DNA of 25,056 nucleotides, from the IMG/VR virus record IMGVR_UViG_3300032053_000480, positions 1 to 25,056 of that record; one strand, given 5' to 3'. Positions 1-6,496 of this stretch are shown one piece after another. How positions within the stretch are numbered: the stretch's first letter is position 1; every line of letters starts with the position of its first letter. This DNA comes from a virus. Below the pieces are notes generated by a model. The model saw nothing but the letters and a program-made list of their open reading frames with translations. It had not been told where the DNA came from and made no database searches. The translations under genes and the position numbers were made by a program.

Positions 1-1
1 C

Positions 2-553
2 TATCGGTCGTCGAGACACAGAGTCTTCATGCCCTGGCGGTACTTTTTCGTGAAGGTGCCGTCCCGGGGCGTCATCCGCGGCGCGGAGAACCTCTATGTC
101 TTCTTCGCCGACGAGCGCGCCGAGACATTCGACAGTCCCGTTCTGCGGCACAGCTACCTGCCCAACATCTACAATTCCGGCGGCATCTGCATGGGCAACA
201 GCGTGAGCTATGCCTCGGGGAGCCCGCTTCGGAGCATCATCCGTTTTCTCCGGGAGTTCTACAGGATGCGGGGCAATTACTGGTTGACGTACGCGATACC
301 GAAACCGTTCACCGGGTACTCTAAGGCCTGCCCGTCATGCCCCGGTTCCGACTCCGACGTGTCTCCCATATGCGCCTGGAGCCAGCAGTCTCCGGACAAC
401 CTGAAGGGCATCTGGTTCTCATGCAACTATCCGTCCATCAATGCAGCCCTGGATAATCTCGGGTTCAACTACGCCCAGAGAACCGTCTGGAACGACAACA
501 CGGTGGACAGGCGGTTGCAGATATTAGGAGTCCAAGATGCCTCCAATCGCTGA
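2..553 (+). CDS. E2-like (PRTRC protein B / Prok-E2_D-like) protein, copy a, partial at left edge
   Basis: The frame is open to the window edge. Residues just before the first in-window Met (at 29) match the equivalent part of the next gene (HRVFMPWRYFF against YRLFFPWHYFF), so the true start lies outside the window. The key motif is LPNIYNSGGICM, with Cys54 counted from the Met at 29. Spacing is the same as the eukaryotic ubiquitin-conjugating-enzyme HPN...C signature, with His replaced by Leu. It is homologous to the products of 537-1169 and 2481-3335. Prokaryotic E2-like proteins of this kind occur in PRTRC cassettes next to ThiF/E1, JAB and ubiquitin-like genes, as here. Inferred role: carrying the ubiquitin-like protein as a thioester on Cys54. 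Its C-terminal half, with CPSCPGSD, has no clear match in the next copy. The end overlaps the next gene by 17 nt. Confidence 0.7.
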   Translation, partial: YRSSRHRVFMPWRYFFVKVPSRGVIRGAENLYVFFADERAETFDSPVLRHSYLPNIYNSGGICMGNSVSYASGSPLRSIIRFLREFYRMRGNYWLTYAIPKPFTGYSKACPSCPGSDSDVSPICAWSQQSPDNLKGIWFSCNYPSINAALDNLGFNYAQRTVWNDNTVDRRLQILGVQDASNR

Positions 554-1169
554 CCTGAGAGTGAAAAAGAGGAGATTTCCAGACCCTGTCTGGGACGGGC
601 CGGGGAAGAGGATACGGCACGTCGTGATCCACGAAAAAGAACGATATGCCGTCTATGCCGTCGAGATGCCCGAAGGGCCGAGAACGATCTCGTACGCCCA
701 TACGCCCTACAGGCTCTTCTTTCCTTGGCATTACTTCTTCATCAAGGTCCGCTGGCTCGAGGCTCCGGTCGTCCCGAGCGACGCGGGCGCCTACGTGTTC
801 TTCGCCAAGAGGCAAGCCGCGTCGATCGACGACAAGGTGCTCCGCCGTCCGTTCCTCCCGAACCTCTTTGCCGAGACGGGCATCTGCCTCGACCACATGC
901 GACTCTTTTCCCGGAGGACCGCAAAGGAGACGCTCGGGGATTTCGTCCGCTGGTTCTATCGATCGAACGGAAGCTCCTTCTTCGAGAAATACGAGCCCAA
1001 AGGACATGAGCAGAATTTTTCCTTCAATCGATGGGCCGCCATGTCCGAGAAGGAGGCAAAGGCCTTGCAATGGCCGAAGGCGACATACCCTTCGATCCGG
1101 GAAGCGGCGGAGAACCTGAACTTCAAGTACTGGGAGAGGAGCAAGCCCTGGCAACGAGTCGATTTTTAG
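537..1169 (+). CDS. E2-like (PRTRC protein B / Prok-E2_D-like) protein, copy b
   Basis: 210 aa. The ATG at 537 follows an AGGAG at 525-529 and overlaps the end of the previous gene, suggesting translational coupling. The E2-like core runs from about residue 58 (YRLFFPWHYFFIKV) to LPNLFAETGICLDH at 108-120. The candidate catalytic Cys is C117, seven residues after the Asn of the LPN motif, as in classical E2 enzymes. The His of HPN is Leu. After the Cys comes a helical stretch (TLGDFVRWFYRSNG) that aligns with LRSIIRFLREFYRMRG of copy a. Seen: clear paralogy and Cys conservation. Known: this motif marks E2 folds. Inferred: Ubl transfer activity. An inactive structural role is possible because the flanking residues diverge from copy a. 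Confidence 0.72.
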   Translation: MPPIADLRVKKRRFPDPVWDGPGKRIRHVVIHEKERYAVYAVEMPEGPRTISYAHTPYRLFFPWHYFFIKVRWLEAPVVPSDAGAYVFFAKRQAASIDDKVLRRPFLPNLFAETGICLDHMRLFSRRTAKETLGDFVRWFYRSNGSSFFEKYEPKGHEQNFSFNRWAAMSEKEAKALQWPKATYPSIREAAENLNFKYWERSKPWQRVDF

Positions 1170-1172
1170 ATC

Positions 1173-1177
1173 GGAGG
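1173..1177 (+). promoter_or_regulatory. Shine-Dalgarno deciding the TTG start of the reverse transcriptase
   Basis: GGAGG five bases before the TTG at 1183. No ATG is available nearby in frame, so this site supports the TTG start. Only 13 nt separate the end of the E2-like gene from the RT start, which leaves no room for a retron RNA upstream of the RT. Confidence 0.6.
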
Positions 1178-1182
1178 ACGTC

Positions 1183-2115
1183 TTGGAACTTTCGCTCTAC
1201 AGGGTAATACGGATACCCAAAGGAGATGGGCGTCTTCGGATCATCCACGCCCCGAATGACGCTCTCAAGGAGAAACAGAGGACTTACCTCGAAAACGAGA
1301 GGAGGACGGGCATACGCTTCCCGAGAAGGATCACCGCGTTCCTCAGGAAACGGGGGATCCGGGAGGCGGCGGCGCCGCACGTCGGCAAGTCCTTCGTGGT
1401 GGGGATCGACATCAAGGATTTCTTCCATCACGTGACCCCGGGACATGTCCTGCGGGCCATGCAGTTCGACAGGCTTCTCCCGGGGGAGATCGAGACCCGT
1501 ACAGAATCCCTGAAGGAGCGCGACTGGAAGCGCGCCGTCCCCCCGATCGGGCTCATGGACCTTGCGTTCATTCCTTCTCCGCGGGAGCCTGGAGAGTATT
1601 GTCTTCCCCAAGGAAGCCCGCTCTCCCCGTTCCTGGCGGCATGGGTCTCGAAGGCGATCGACTTCAAGATCGCCAAGATGATCCGGAACCAGAAGATCGA
1701 CGCGGTCCATACGATCTACGCCGACGGGATCTTCGTCTCTTCGGACGACCGGCGAGTCATCCCCATGGCGATCCACGGCGTCGAGCGGATCCTGGCCTCG
1801 GAAGGGTTCCAGGTGAACCGGAAGAAACTCAAGGTCATGAGGAGGAGCGTGTCCCAGCGGGTCTGTGGAGTTGTAGTGAACGAGCATCTCACGGTGCCGA
1901 AGGCGAAACGGCATGAGATCCGCGGACGGCTCCACAACCTCTACATGGATGCCAAGGCCGACAAGGGAGTCGACATCAAGGAGTTCAACTACGTCCAGGG
2001 CTACATGGCCTTCGCCGGCCATCTGGATCCGCCCTGGGCGGAACGTCTGGAACCGCAGCTCAGATACGTCCGACTGTATCTCTTTCAACACACATCCCTC
2101 CCGAAGGAGGAATGA
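1183..2115 (+). CDS. Retron-type reverse transcriptase with altered hallmark motifs
   Basis: 310 aa, TTG start. Order of motifs: RT1 around residues 6-30 (YRVIRIPKGDGRLRII), the retron X-region position as AAAPHVGK, motif A as GIDIKDFF, motif B as LPQGSPLSP, motif C as YADG, and the retron C-terminal signature as RVCGVVVN followed by a basic helical region. By recalled comparison with the Ec86 retron RT the order and spacing match throughout, but about 50 N-terminal residues are missing. Three hallmarks are changed: NAxxH is AAAPH, YADD is YADG, and VTG is VCG. Loss of the second Asp of YxDD normally impairs reverse transcriptases, so activity is uncertain. It lies between two E2-like genes and is followed by a structured non-coding stretch. 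The SP (not SQ) motif and the lack of a repeat pair argue against a diversity-generating element. Confidence 0.88.
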   Translation: MELSLYRVIRIPKGDGRLRIIHAPNDALKEKQRTYLENERRTGIRFPRRITAFLRKRGIREAAAPHVGKSFVVGIDIKDFFHHVTPGHVLRAMQFDRLLPGEIETRTESLKERDWKRAVPPIGLMDLAFIPSPREPGEYCLPQGSPLSPFLAAWVSKAIDFKIAKMIRNQKIDAVHTIYADGIFVSSDDRRVIPMAIHGVERILASEGFQVNRKKLKVMRRSVSQRVCGVVVNEHLTVPKAKRHEIRGRLHNLYMDAKADKGVDIKEFNYVQGYMAFAGHLDPPWAERLEPQLRYVRLYLFQHTSLPKEE

Positions 2116-2119
2116 AGAA

Positions 2120-2231
2120 CGCTCTCCCCTACGGGTTTTACCCGGACGGGAATTCGTCCGGAACCAGGTAACCTTGTTGTCAGAGAGCGAGTAAATTGTA
2201 CCACTCGTCTGTTGGAAATCAAAGTGGTACA
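2120..2231 (+). other. Structured 3' leader after the RT gene (hairpins)
   Basis: No gene is supported from 2116 to 2480. The first part holds a 7-bp long-range pair (2120-2126 with 2183-2189) enclosing a 7-bp hairpin (2142-2148 with 2155-2161), then a perfect 9-bp hairpin (2197-2205 with 2223-2231, 17-nt loop). No U-tract follows either hairpin, so they are not ordinary intrinsic terminators. They may belong to the RNA element that follows or protect the RT mRNA 3' end. Confidence 0.45.
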
Positions 2232-2260
2232 CATTCCGAACGAGGATTTAGAGAGTGGTC

Positions 2261-2452
2261 GGGATGGCTGGGTGCGTGTTCCTAGGAATGACAACCTTAG
2301 GAGAAAGGCGGGCGGAACGTTCGCCAGAACAATAAGTACCCCCGGGTGATGATACGGCCTACCGGACCTTGGAGTCCGATGACCTCACTCGGATGTCGCT
2401 GGGCCATCGGACTCCAGGGTCCTATCGGCCTTGCTCGGGCACCCAGCCTCCC
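2261..2452 (+). ncRNA. Retron-like msr-msd RNA candidate, downstream of the RT
   Basis: The outer ends pair: 2261-2275 with 2439-2452, 14 bp with one bulged T at 2265, ten of them continuous (GGCTGGGTGC with GCACCCAGCC). This resembles the a1/a2 stem of retron RNAs. Inside, near the 5' end, are two small hairpins (2280-2284 with 2298-2302, and 2311-2316 with 2320-2325), as in an msr. Then comes one long hairpin, 2356-2381 with 2405-2430: 22 Watson-Crick pairs, one G-T and three mismatches in 26 positions, with a 23-nt loop, as in an msd. Retron RNAs normally lie before the RT gene, so the downstream position is unusual. Alternatives are a leader or attenuator for the next E2-like gene. No covariation or expression data are available here. 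Confidence 0.45.
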
Positions 2453-2455
2453 AAC

Positions 2456-2480
2456 CCTCTTTTTATCAGAGGAGAATTTT
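2456..2480 (+). promoter_or_regulatory. Hairpin overlapping the RBS of the third E2-like gene
   Basis: CCTCT at 2456-2460 can pair with AGAGG at 2468-2472, which forms the start of the AGAGGAG ribosome binding site for the ATG at 2481. The stem is only 5 bp with a U-rich 7-nt loop, so any masking of the RBS would be weak. It lies right after the retron-like element. Confidence 0.3.
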
Positions 2481-3335
2481 ATGGAAGACAAGGCGATCGT
2501 GTTTTACCAGGGACGCGCCTACAACGTGCGCATCTCGATCGAGGCTTCGACCCCGGTCGAAGAGGCCGTCAAGATCTTCGACGAGATGTCGGAGACGCGG
2601 CTCACGATCATTCCGCACGGCGAGGTCTTCTGCGCCGGGTTCGCGAAGTTCGAGGACAGGAAGTTCTTCCTCATGTACTTCCCGCCCAAGCGGCGGCGGC
2701 TGCTCTGGAAGAACAAGCTCACCCAGGAGAAGAAGGAGTTCATCGTCTTCTGGCCGCACTTCTACATCGGGATCTTCTTCCGTGGAGGCGCCATCGAGAA
2801 CGGATACGGCATGGTCTCCAGGAAGAGGCTCGAGAAGCCCAGCGACAAACTGGGGCGGCTTCCCATGCCCAACCTCTCGAAGAAGTTCGGGCACATTTGT
2901 GAGGGCCGCGAAGGGAAGTGGGATATCCGGTCCCGCGCCGAAGACACGGCCGTGAAGTATGCGGAGTACTTCATGAACTCCGAGTTCATCTCGGACATCA
3001 ACGACCACTTCCCTTCCGTGCCGAAGCAGTTCTGGCCGCCCAGCTGGGACCTCAAGCGTCCCATCGGCGAGAGTTCCATCGAGGACGTCAACCAGTCCGT
3101 CATCGCGCTCTGGCAGGCCCTTTCGGAGAAGGATCCCAAGGCGATCGAAGAGACGGTCGAATGGCCTGAGACGTTCACGATCGGCGACCTCGTGCTCAAC
3201 GAATGGAAGGGCAAGGTGTCGGTCGGCGGCAACCCGATCTCGAATGCCGACCTCGGGGACGTGGTCATGAACCAGATCCTCGCCCCGATCCAGCCGCAGG
3301 TCGTCCAGTTCAATCCTGCTCACCTACACCAATAG
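2481..3335 (+). CDS. E2-like (PRTRC protein B / Prok-E2_D-like) protein, copy c
   Basis: 284 aa. The ATG at 2481 is preceded by AGAGGAG, while the longer in-frame extension would start inside the structured RNA. The core (FWPHFYIGIFF, then LPMPNLSKKFGHICEG) gives candidate Cys140. The His of HPN is Met, and there is one more residue between PN and Cys than in copies a and b. The following AEYFMNSEFISDIN resembles the PRTRC protein B pattern of an aromatic helix then S-x-F. Of the three copies this one looks most like stand-alone PRTRC B proteins, and it lies directly upstream of the JAB, E1 and Ubl genes. Residues after about 200 form an acidic C-terminal extension of unknown role. E2 fold assignment is by motif recognition; activity is inferred. 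Confidence 0.7.
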   Translation: MEDKAIVFYQGRAYNVRISIEASTPVEEAVKIFDEMSETRLTIIPHGEVFCAGFAKFEDRKFFLMYFPPKRRRLLWKNKLTQEKKEFIVFWPHFYIGIFFRGGAIENGYGMVSRKRLEKPSDKLGRLPMPNLSKKFGHICEGREGKWDIRSRAEDTAVKYAEYFMNSEFISDINDHFPSVPKQFWPPSWDLKRPIGESSIEDVNQSVIALWQALSEKDPKAIEETVEWPETFTIGDLVLNEWKGKVSVGGNPISNADLGDVVMNQILAPIQPQVVQFNPAHLHQ

Positions 3336-3344
3336 GAGGTGCCC

Positions 3345-3647
3345 ATGGACACCACGCACCCGCCATACATCGTGGAGAAACCTGACGCCTCCGCGACGAA
3401 TCAGCAGATCTTTTCGAGCCTCTGGAGCGGCATCCGGGCGAAGACGGGAACGGCCAAAAGCCCCATCGTTGCCGGCATCCTCCAGAACCCGGAGATCGTG
3501 ACGAACAGCGGTCTCCGGCAGGAGGTGATGAGCCTCGTCTTCCGCTCGCTCGTGAAACTCGGATTCGCGGGGACCGGTAAGGGGGCAAGAATGGAGAGCC
3601 TCTTCGCGAGGTTGCTCAAGGAAAAACAGGAAGGAGGAGACATCTGA
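3345..3647 (+). CDS. Small protein of unknown function between E2-like and JAB genes
   Basis: 100 aa. The ATG at 3345 is chosen over the GTG at 3339 because AGGAGG (3334-3339) then has normal spacing. I do not recognise the family. The N-terminal 30 residues are polar and Pro-rich; the rest looks helical (QEVMSLVFRSLVKLGF, then ARMESLFARLLKEK), with a short Gly/Lys-rich break. There is no Cys, signal peptide or membrane segment. The stop overlaps the next start (TGATG), so it is probably made together with the JAB protein. It could be an accessory subunit of the conjugation complex, by position only. Confidence 0.75.
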   Translation: MDTTHPPYIVEKPDASATNQQIFSSLWSGIRAKTGTAKSPIVAGILQNPEIVTNSGLRQEVMSLVFRSLVKLGFAGTGKGARMESLFARLLKEKQEGGDI

Positions 3648-5335
3648 TGGCTAGATTCATCGTCGCGCCGAACGGCATCTTCGAGTACCACAAGAGCGAC
3701 CTCTTCGAAGGTCTTCTCAAGATCGAGTTCCCTTTTCCCATCCAGAAGGAGATCGATACTTTCGATCCGCCGAGCGAAAAAGAGCTCGATCAGGAGTTGG
3801 GCCTGATCTTCAACAGGATGCCGCTCTCGGTCTTCCAGCAGGCGCTCACTTTCATGGAGGCGGTCTGGAAGAAGGACAAGGTGGAAGTGGTCGTCCTTTT
3901 CCGCTACATCGACGGGAAATGGGAGAACTTCGTCCCCCTCCAGTGGAATGGGATGGCCAGCACCTGCTACCATCCCGAGCTCTCCCCCAAGGAGGCGACC
4001 CGGGTCGCCGGAGACATGCATCTCCACCCCATCAAGGACGACGGCAAAAAGAGCGGGAGCTTCCACTCCTCCACAGATCACCACGACGAGAAGAAGAACG
4101 AAGGGATCTTCGTGGTAGTGTCGGGCTTCACCCCTTTCACGTGCTACCCGGACGTCATCGGCGTCGTCCGCGGCAAGCGCTTCCCGCTCAAGTTCGAGAG
4201 TCTTGTCGATGCGACGAAGTACGATCCGAAGCCGACCTTCCCTCCCGAGTGGATGGAGCGGGTCAAGTTCCTTCCCTGCGACGGCTGTCGTCCGAAGGTC
4301 ATCACCACCACGACCACCTATGCGGGCGGATCCGCTTCGAAGAGCGAGAATGGCTCTCGGCTCGTTCCCGTGAAGGACATCGCCGAGTGGCGTTCGAAGC
4401 TGCCTAAAGACAAGACGCCGAACAGCCAGCGCTTCAAGGACTTCTACACCCTGTGGAAGGACAAGACCCACCAGGGCACCCTCTTCAAGTGCGACAACAA
4501 TGGGTGCCTTGCGCACTTCGAAATGCCCGAGTGCCCGAAGTGCCACAAGGTCATTCTCCAGACGGTCATCGTCGAATCGATCGCGCTCATGATCGACGAG
4601 ATCGACTGCTGGAGGAGCATGGAAAGGGAGAAGGTCCAGAAGCAGGACGAGACGGCAACGGCGCCCATGGCGGCAATTCCAGGGCCCGTGGAGGCCGCTT
4701 CCAGTACGACGCCCGAGGCGAACGCCTCCGACAAGGAGGGCGACTTCCTCCTCGTGTACACAGGAGGAGGCACCTGCAATGAGGACTGCCCCTACAAGGC
4801 GTTCGTCCACAACCATGTGGGCGGGACGGAGGCCCTCGAAAAGATCCTCAAGGATTTCTCCGGTCCCAGGCCCCAGATCCTGTGCAAGATGAAGGAGGGC
4901 TGCCTCTGCCCTGGATCAGAGAAGTGCAAGAACAAGTGCGCTCTCGAGGGTCTCAAGGCCGAAGAGATCCCCATCTGTCCCAGCGGCTCGTGCGCGGCAG
5001 GCGGGCACAAGTGGATGAACTGCAAGGTCAGGGAGCTCCGCGAGAAGGTCTTCTTTCCTCCATCCACGGGAAGCGACTTGATCAGGAGCTCGCTTCCCGA
5101 AGGCGTGAAGTCCGTCCTGTACTGCGGCGACGCCGAATGCGAGAAGGCGAATCACGATCCGTTGACCTGCCCGATCAAGGGACTCGGGATGAAGAACCTC
5201 CCGATCGTCATCTCGGCCATCCACAGCACCTGCTACGAGACGTGCGTCTTCAAGGGAAGGCCCCACGAACACTGCGAGTTCCACGAGTCTCTGGTTCCGC
5301 TCATCGAAGGCATGAAAGACGCCCATGTGGGCTGA
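3647..5335 (+). CDS. JAB/JAMM metalloprotease fused to a C-terminal zinc-knuckle array
   Basis: 562 aa, start overlapping the previous stop. The N-terminal JAB domain has MHLHP (His125, His127) and SSTD (Ser141 to Asp144), the JAMM zinc signature. Six more residues than usual separate His127 from Asp144, and Glu80 is a possible catalytic Glu. JAB proteins of this kind cleave ubiquitin-like proteins from targets or trim their C-termini. Then come C211-x2-C214 and a zinc ribbon (C282, C287, C296, C299). A linker rich in Ala/Pro/Thr (334-362) leads to a C-terminal array: CX3CX6HXH at 377-390, a Cys-rich piece at 413-431, CX4CX4HX4C at 444-459 and again at 493-508, and CX3CX6HXHC at 529-543. I know no named family with this array. 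It could bind substrate or act like a RING-type adaptor; both ideas are inference. Confidence 0.82.
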   Translation: MARFIVAPNGIFEYHKSDLFEGLLKIEFPFPIQKEIDTFDPPSEKELDQELGLIFNRMPLSVFQQALTFMEAVWKKDKVEVVVLFRYIDGKWENFVPLQWNGMASTCYHPELSPKEATRVAGDMHLHPIKDDGKKSGSFHSSTDHHDEKKNEGIFVVVSGFTPFTCYPDVIGVVRGKRFPLKFESLVDATKYDPKPTFPPEWMERVKFLPCDGCRPKVITTTTTYAGGSASKSENGSRLVPVKDIAEWRSKLPKDKTPNSQRFKDFYTLWKDKTHQGTLFKCDNNGCLAHFEMPECPKCHKVILQTVIVESIALMIDEIDCWRSMEREKVQKQDETATAPMAAIPGPVEAASSTTPEANASDKEGDFLLVYTGGGTCNEDCPYKAFVHNHVGGTEALEKILKDFSGPRPQILCKMKEGCLCPGSEKCKNKCALEGLKAEEIPICPSGSCAAGGHKWMNCKVRELREKVFFPPSTGSDLIRSSLPEGVKSVLYCGDAECEKANHDPLTCPIKGLGMKNLPIVISAIHSTCYETCVFKGRPHEHCEFHESLVPLIEGMKDAHVG

Positions 5336-5349
5336 AAGGAGGCGCTTTA

Positions 5350-6081
5350 ATGGAAGGACGTCTTCCCTTCGAGCAGACGGTGATCGTCGGGCTCGGGGGG
5401 ATCACGGCCCATCTCTATGTTCCCATCGGGGAGCTTCTCGTCCATTCGGGGGTTCTTCCGAAGAGCGTCGTGCTCATCGACGGGGACGACTTCTCGGAGC
5501 GGAACCTGGGCCGGCAGGGGATAAGCCGTCAGGACCTGGGCAAGAAGAAAGCCGAGGTCTATGCCCAGAGGATGGGAAAACGCTTCCCGGATCTCTCCGT
5601 GAGAAGCTATCCCGAGTTCCTCGTTCCGAAGAACGTGGAGGAGTTCATTCCACCGGGGTCGATCGTCATCTCGGCCGTCGACAACCACGCGACGCGCCTC
5701 CTCATCTCGAAGAGGATCCAGACGTTCAAGGACACCCTCCTCGTTTCTGGAGGCAATGAGATCTGGGACGGGAATGCCCAGATCTATGTGAAGGCGGATG
5801 GACGCCCCAGGACGAAGCCCATCGAAGCCGTCCATTCCGAGATCGCCGAGCCCAAGGACAAGAATCCCGGCGAGATGAGCTGCGAGGAGCGGCTCGCGAT
5901 GCCGGGGGGCGAGCAGGTTCTCGCCACGAACATGATGGTGGCCGCCTACATGGTGGCCCTGTTCCAGGACGTGGTCGGGGCCTGGCCCGACTGGTCAAAC
6001 GGAAAGGAGGTGAGGAAAGTCGGGGAAGTGATGTTCGACACCCGTGAGTATATCGCGGCCGGCTATGTCCGTTCCGTGTGA
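5350..6081 (+). CDS. ThiF/E1-like ubiquitin-activating protein (PRTRC ThiF-like)
   Basis: 243 aa, ATG at 5350 after GGAGG. The Rossmann nucleotide-binding loop is VGLGGITA (13-20). Asp44 ends the second strand (VLIDGDDF), and ERNLGRQG (50-57) matches the E1/ThiF/MoeB pattern SNLxRQ. SAVDNHATR (108-116) supplies the conserved Asp. A single candidate catalytic Cys is C178 in EMSCEERLA, and the following QVLATNMMVAAYMV is typical of PRTRC-type ThiF proteins. The zinc-binding CxxC pairs of MoeB/ThiF are absent. Known chemistry: adenylation of a beta-grasp protein C-terminus, then transfer to a Cys. Likely partner: the 77-aa protein encoded next. Cytoplasmic; no targeting signal. Confidence 0.88.
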   Translation: MEGRLPFEQTVIVGLGGITAHLYVPIGELLVHSGVLPKSVVLIDGDDFSERNLGRQGISRQDLGKKKAEVYAQRMGKRFPDLSVRSYPEFLVPKNVEEFIPPGSIVISAVDNHATRLLISKRIQTFKDTLLVSGGNEIWDGNAQIYVKADGRPRTKPIEAVHSEIAEPKDKNPGEMSCEERLAMPGGEQVLATNMMVAAYMVALFQDVVGAWPDWSNGKEVRKVGEVMFDTREYIAAGYVRSV

Positions 6082-6098
6082 CTCTCGGGCGCAGTTTT

Positions 6099-6118
6099 CC
6101 TGAGAAACGTTTCTTAGG
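6099..6118 (+). terminator. Hairpin between E1-like and Ubl genes, possible weak terminator
   Basis: A 20-nt near-perfect inverted repeat (CCTGAGAAACGTTTCTTAGG) can form an 8-bp stem with one G-T pair and an ACGT loop. A T6 run follows at 6125-6130, six bases after the stem, so termination would be partial at best. It could also be a palindromic operator. It separates the Ubl gene from the E1 gene by 60 nt, whereas the gaps among the genes from 2481 to 6081 are at most 14 nt. Confidence 0.4.
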
Positions 6119-6141
6119 TCCCTATTTTTTGTGGAGGCACC

Positions 6142-6375
6142 ATGGAAGCGCAGGTTCGTTGCGGTCCGCGCGCCGTCGCCGCCGGCCCTCAGTGGGTCGG
6201 CAAGACCGTGAGTGAGCTGCGGAAGCTCCTCGCCCGGGATCTCCAGATCCCGGCGGGGACGGCGGCCGTCATCTCGCGGTTCGGGGCCCCGGGCGACCCG
6301 GTGAGCGATGACTATCGTCTCACCGACGGGGACCTGCTGGAGTTCACCCGCCCCGCGGGGGCCAAGGGCTTCTAG
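6142..6375 (+). CDS. Ubiquitin-like beta-grasp protein (PRTRC protein C-like)
   Basis: 77 aa, ATG at 6142 after GGAGG. The layout fits a minimal beta-grasp fold: an N-terminal strand, WVGKTVSELRKLLARDLQI as the turn and main helix, a central strand (AAVISRFG), then DDYRLTDGDLLEFTRPAG, in which the L-x-D-G-D turn and last strand resemble ThiS/MoaD/Prok_Ub proteins. It ends in AGAKGF, not GG. Known: E1-like enzymes adenylate the C-terminus of such proteins. Inferred: it is the modifier handled by the adjacent E1, E2-like and JAB proteins, and loss of the final Phe would expose a Gly. Hairpins on both sides may set its expression apart from the rest of the operon. Confidence 0.75.
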   Translation: MEAQVRCGPRAVAAGPQWVGKTVSELRKLLARDLQIPAGTAAVISRFGAPGDPVSDDYRLTDGDLLEFTRPAGAKGF

Positions 6376-6404
6376 TCTCGTAGAAGTCCGCAACGAATGA
6401 TGGG

Positions 6405-6462
6405 GAAGGGGGGCCGGAATGATCCCGTAGATCTTCCGGCCCCCTCTTCACCTAAGAGGGGG
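6405..6462 (+). promoter_or_regulatory. Two mutually exclusive stem-loops after the Ubl gene
   Basis: Hairpin A pairs 6409-6419 with 6434-6444 (11 bp, GGGGGCCGGAA with its complement). Hairpin B pairs 6440-6448 with 6454-6462 (9 bp, CCCCCTCTT with AAGAGGGGG, 5-nt loop). They share 6440-6444 and cannot both form fully. There is no T-run after hairpin B, so a classical attenuator is not shown. A transcript-end processing signal or translational switch for the gene at 6497 is possible. Confidence 0.45.
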
Positions 6463-6496
6463 CGAAAAATTTAACTTTGAAAACGAGGAGGTTCCC

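Noticed and set aside
2112-2171. 19-codon reading frame (MKNALPYGFYPDG...) overlapping the RT stop
   Set aside because: The AGGAGG lies only one base before the ATG, too close for initiation, and the region folds into hairpins.
1123-2232. 369-codon frame on the - strand
   Set aside because: Antisense to the RT gene, whose RT motifs are in order on the + strand.
1183-2480. Diversity-generating retroelement
   Set aside because: Motif B reads QGSPLSP and not the SQ form, and no template/variable repeat pair was seen nearby.
3401-4816. 471-codon frame on the - strand
   Set aside because: Antisense to the JAB/zinc-knuckle gene and composed of low-complexity acidic and leucine-rich sequence without motifs.
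4882-5349. N-terminal extension of the E1-like protein in its own frame
   Set aside because: It overlaps the zinc-knuckle region of the JAB gene and lacks motifs; the ATG at 5350 has a good RBS.
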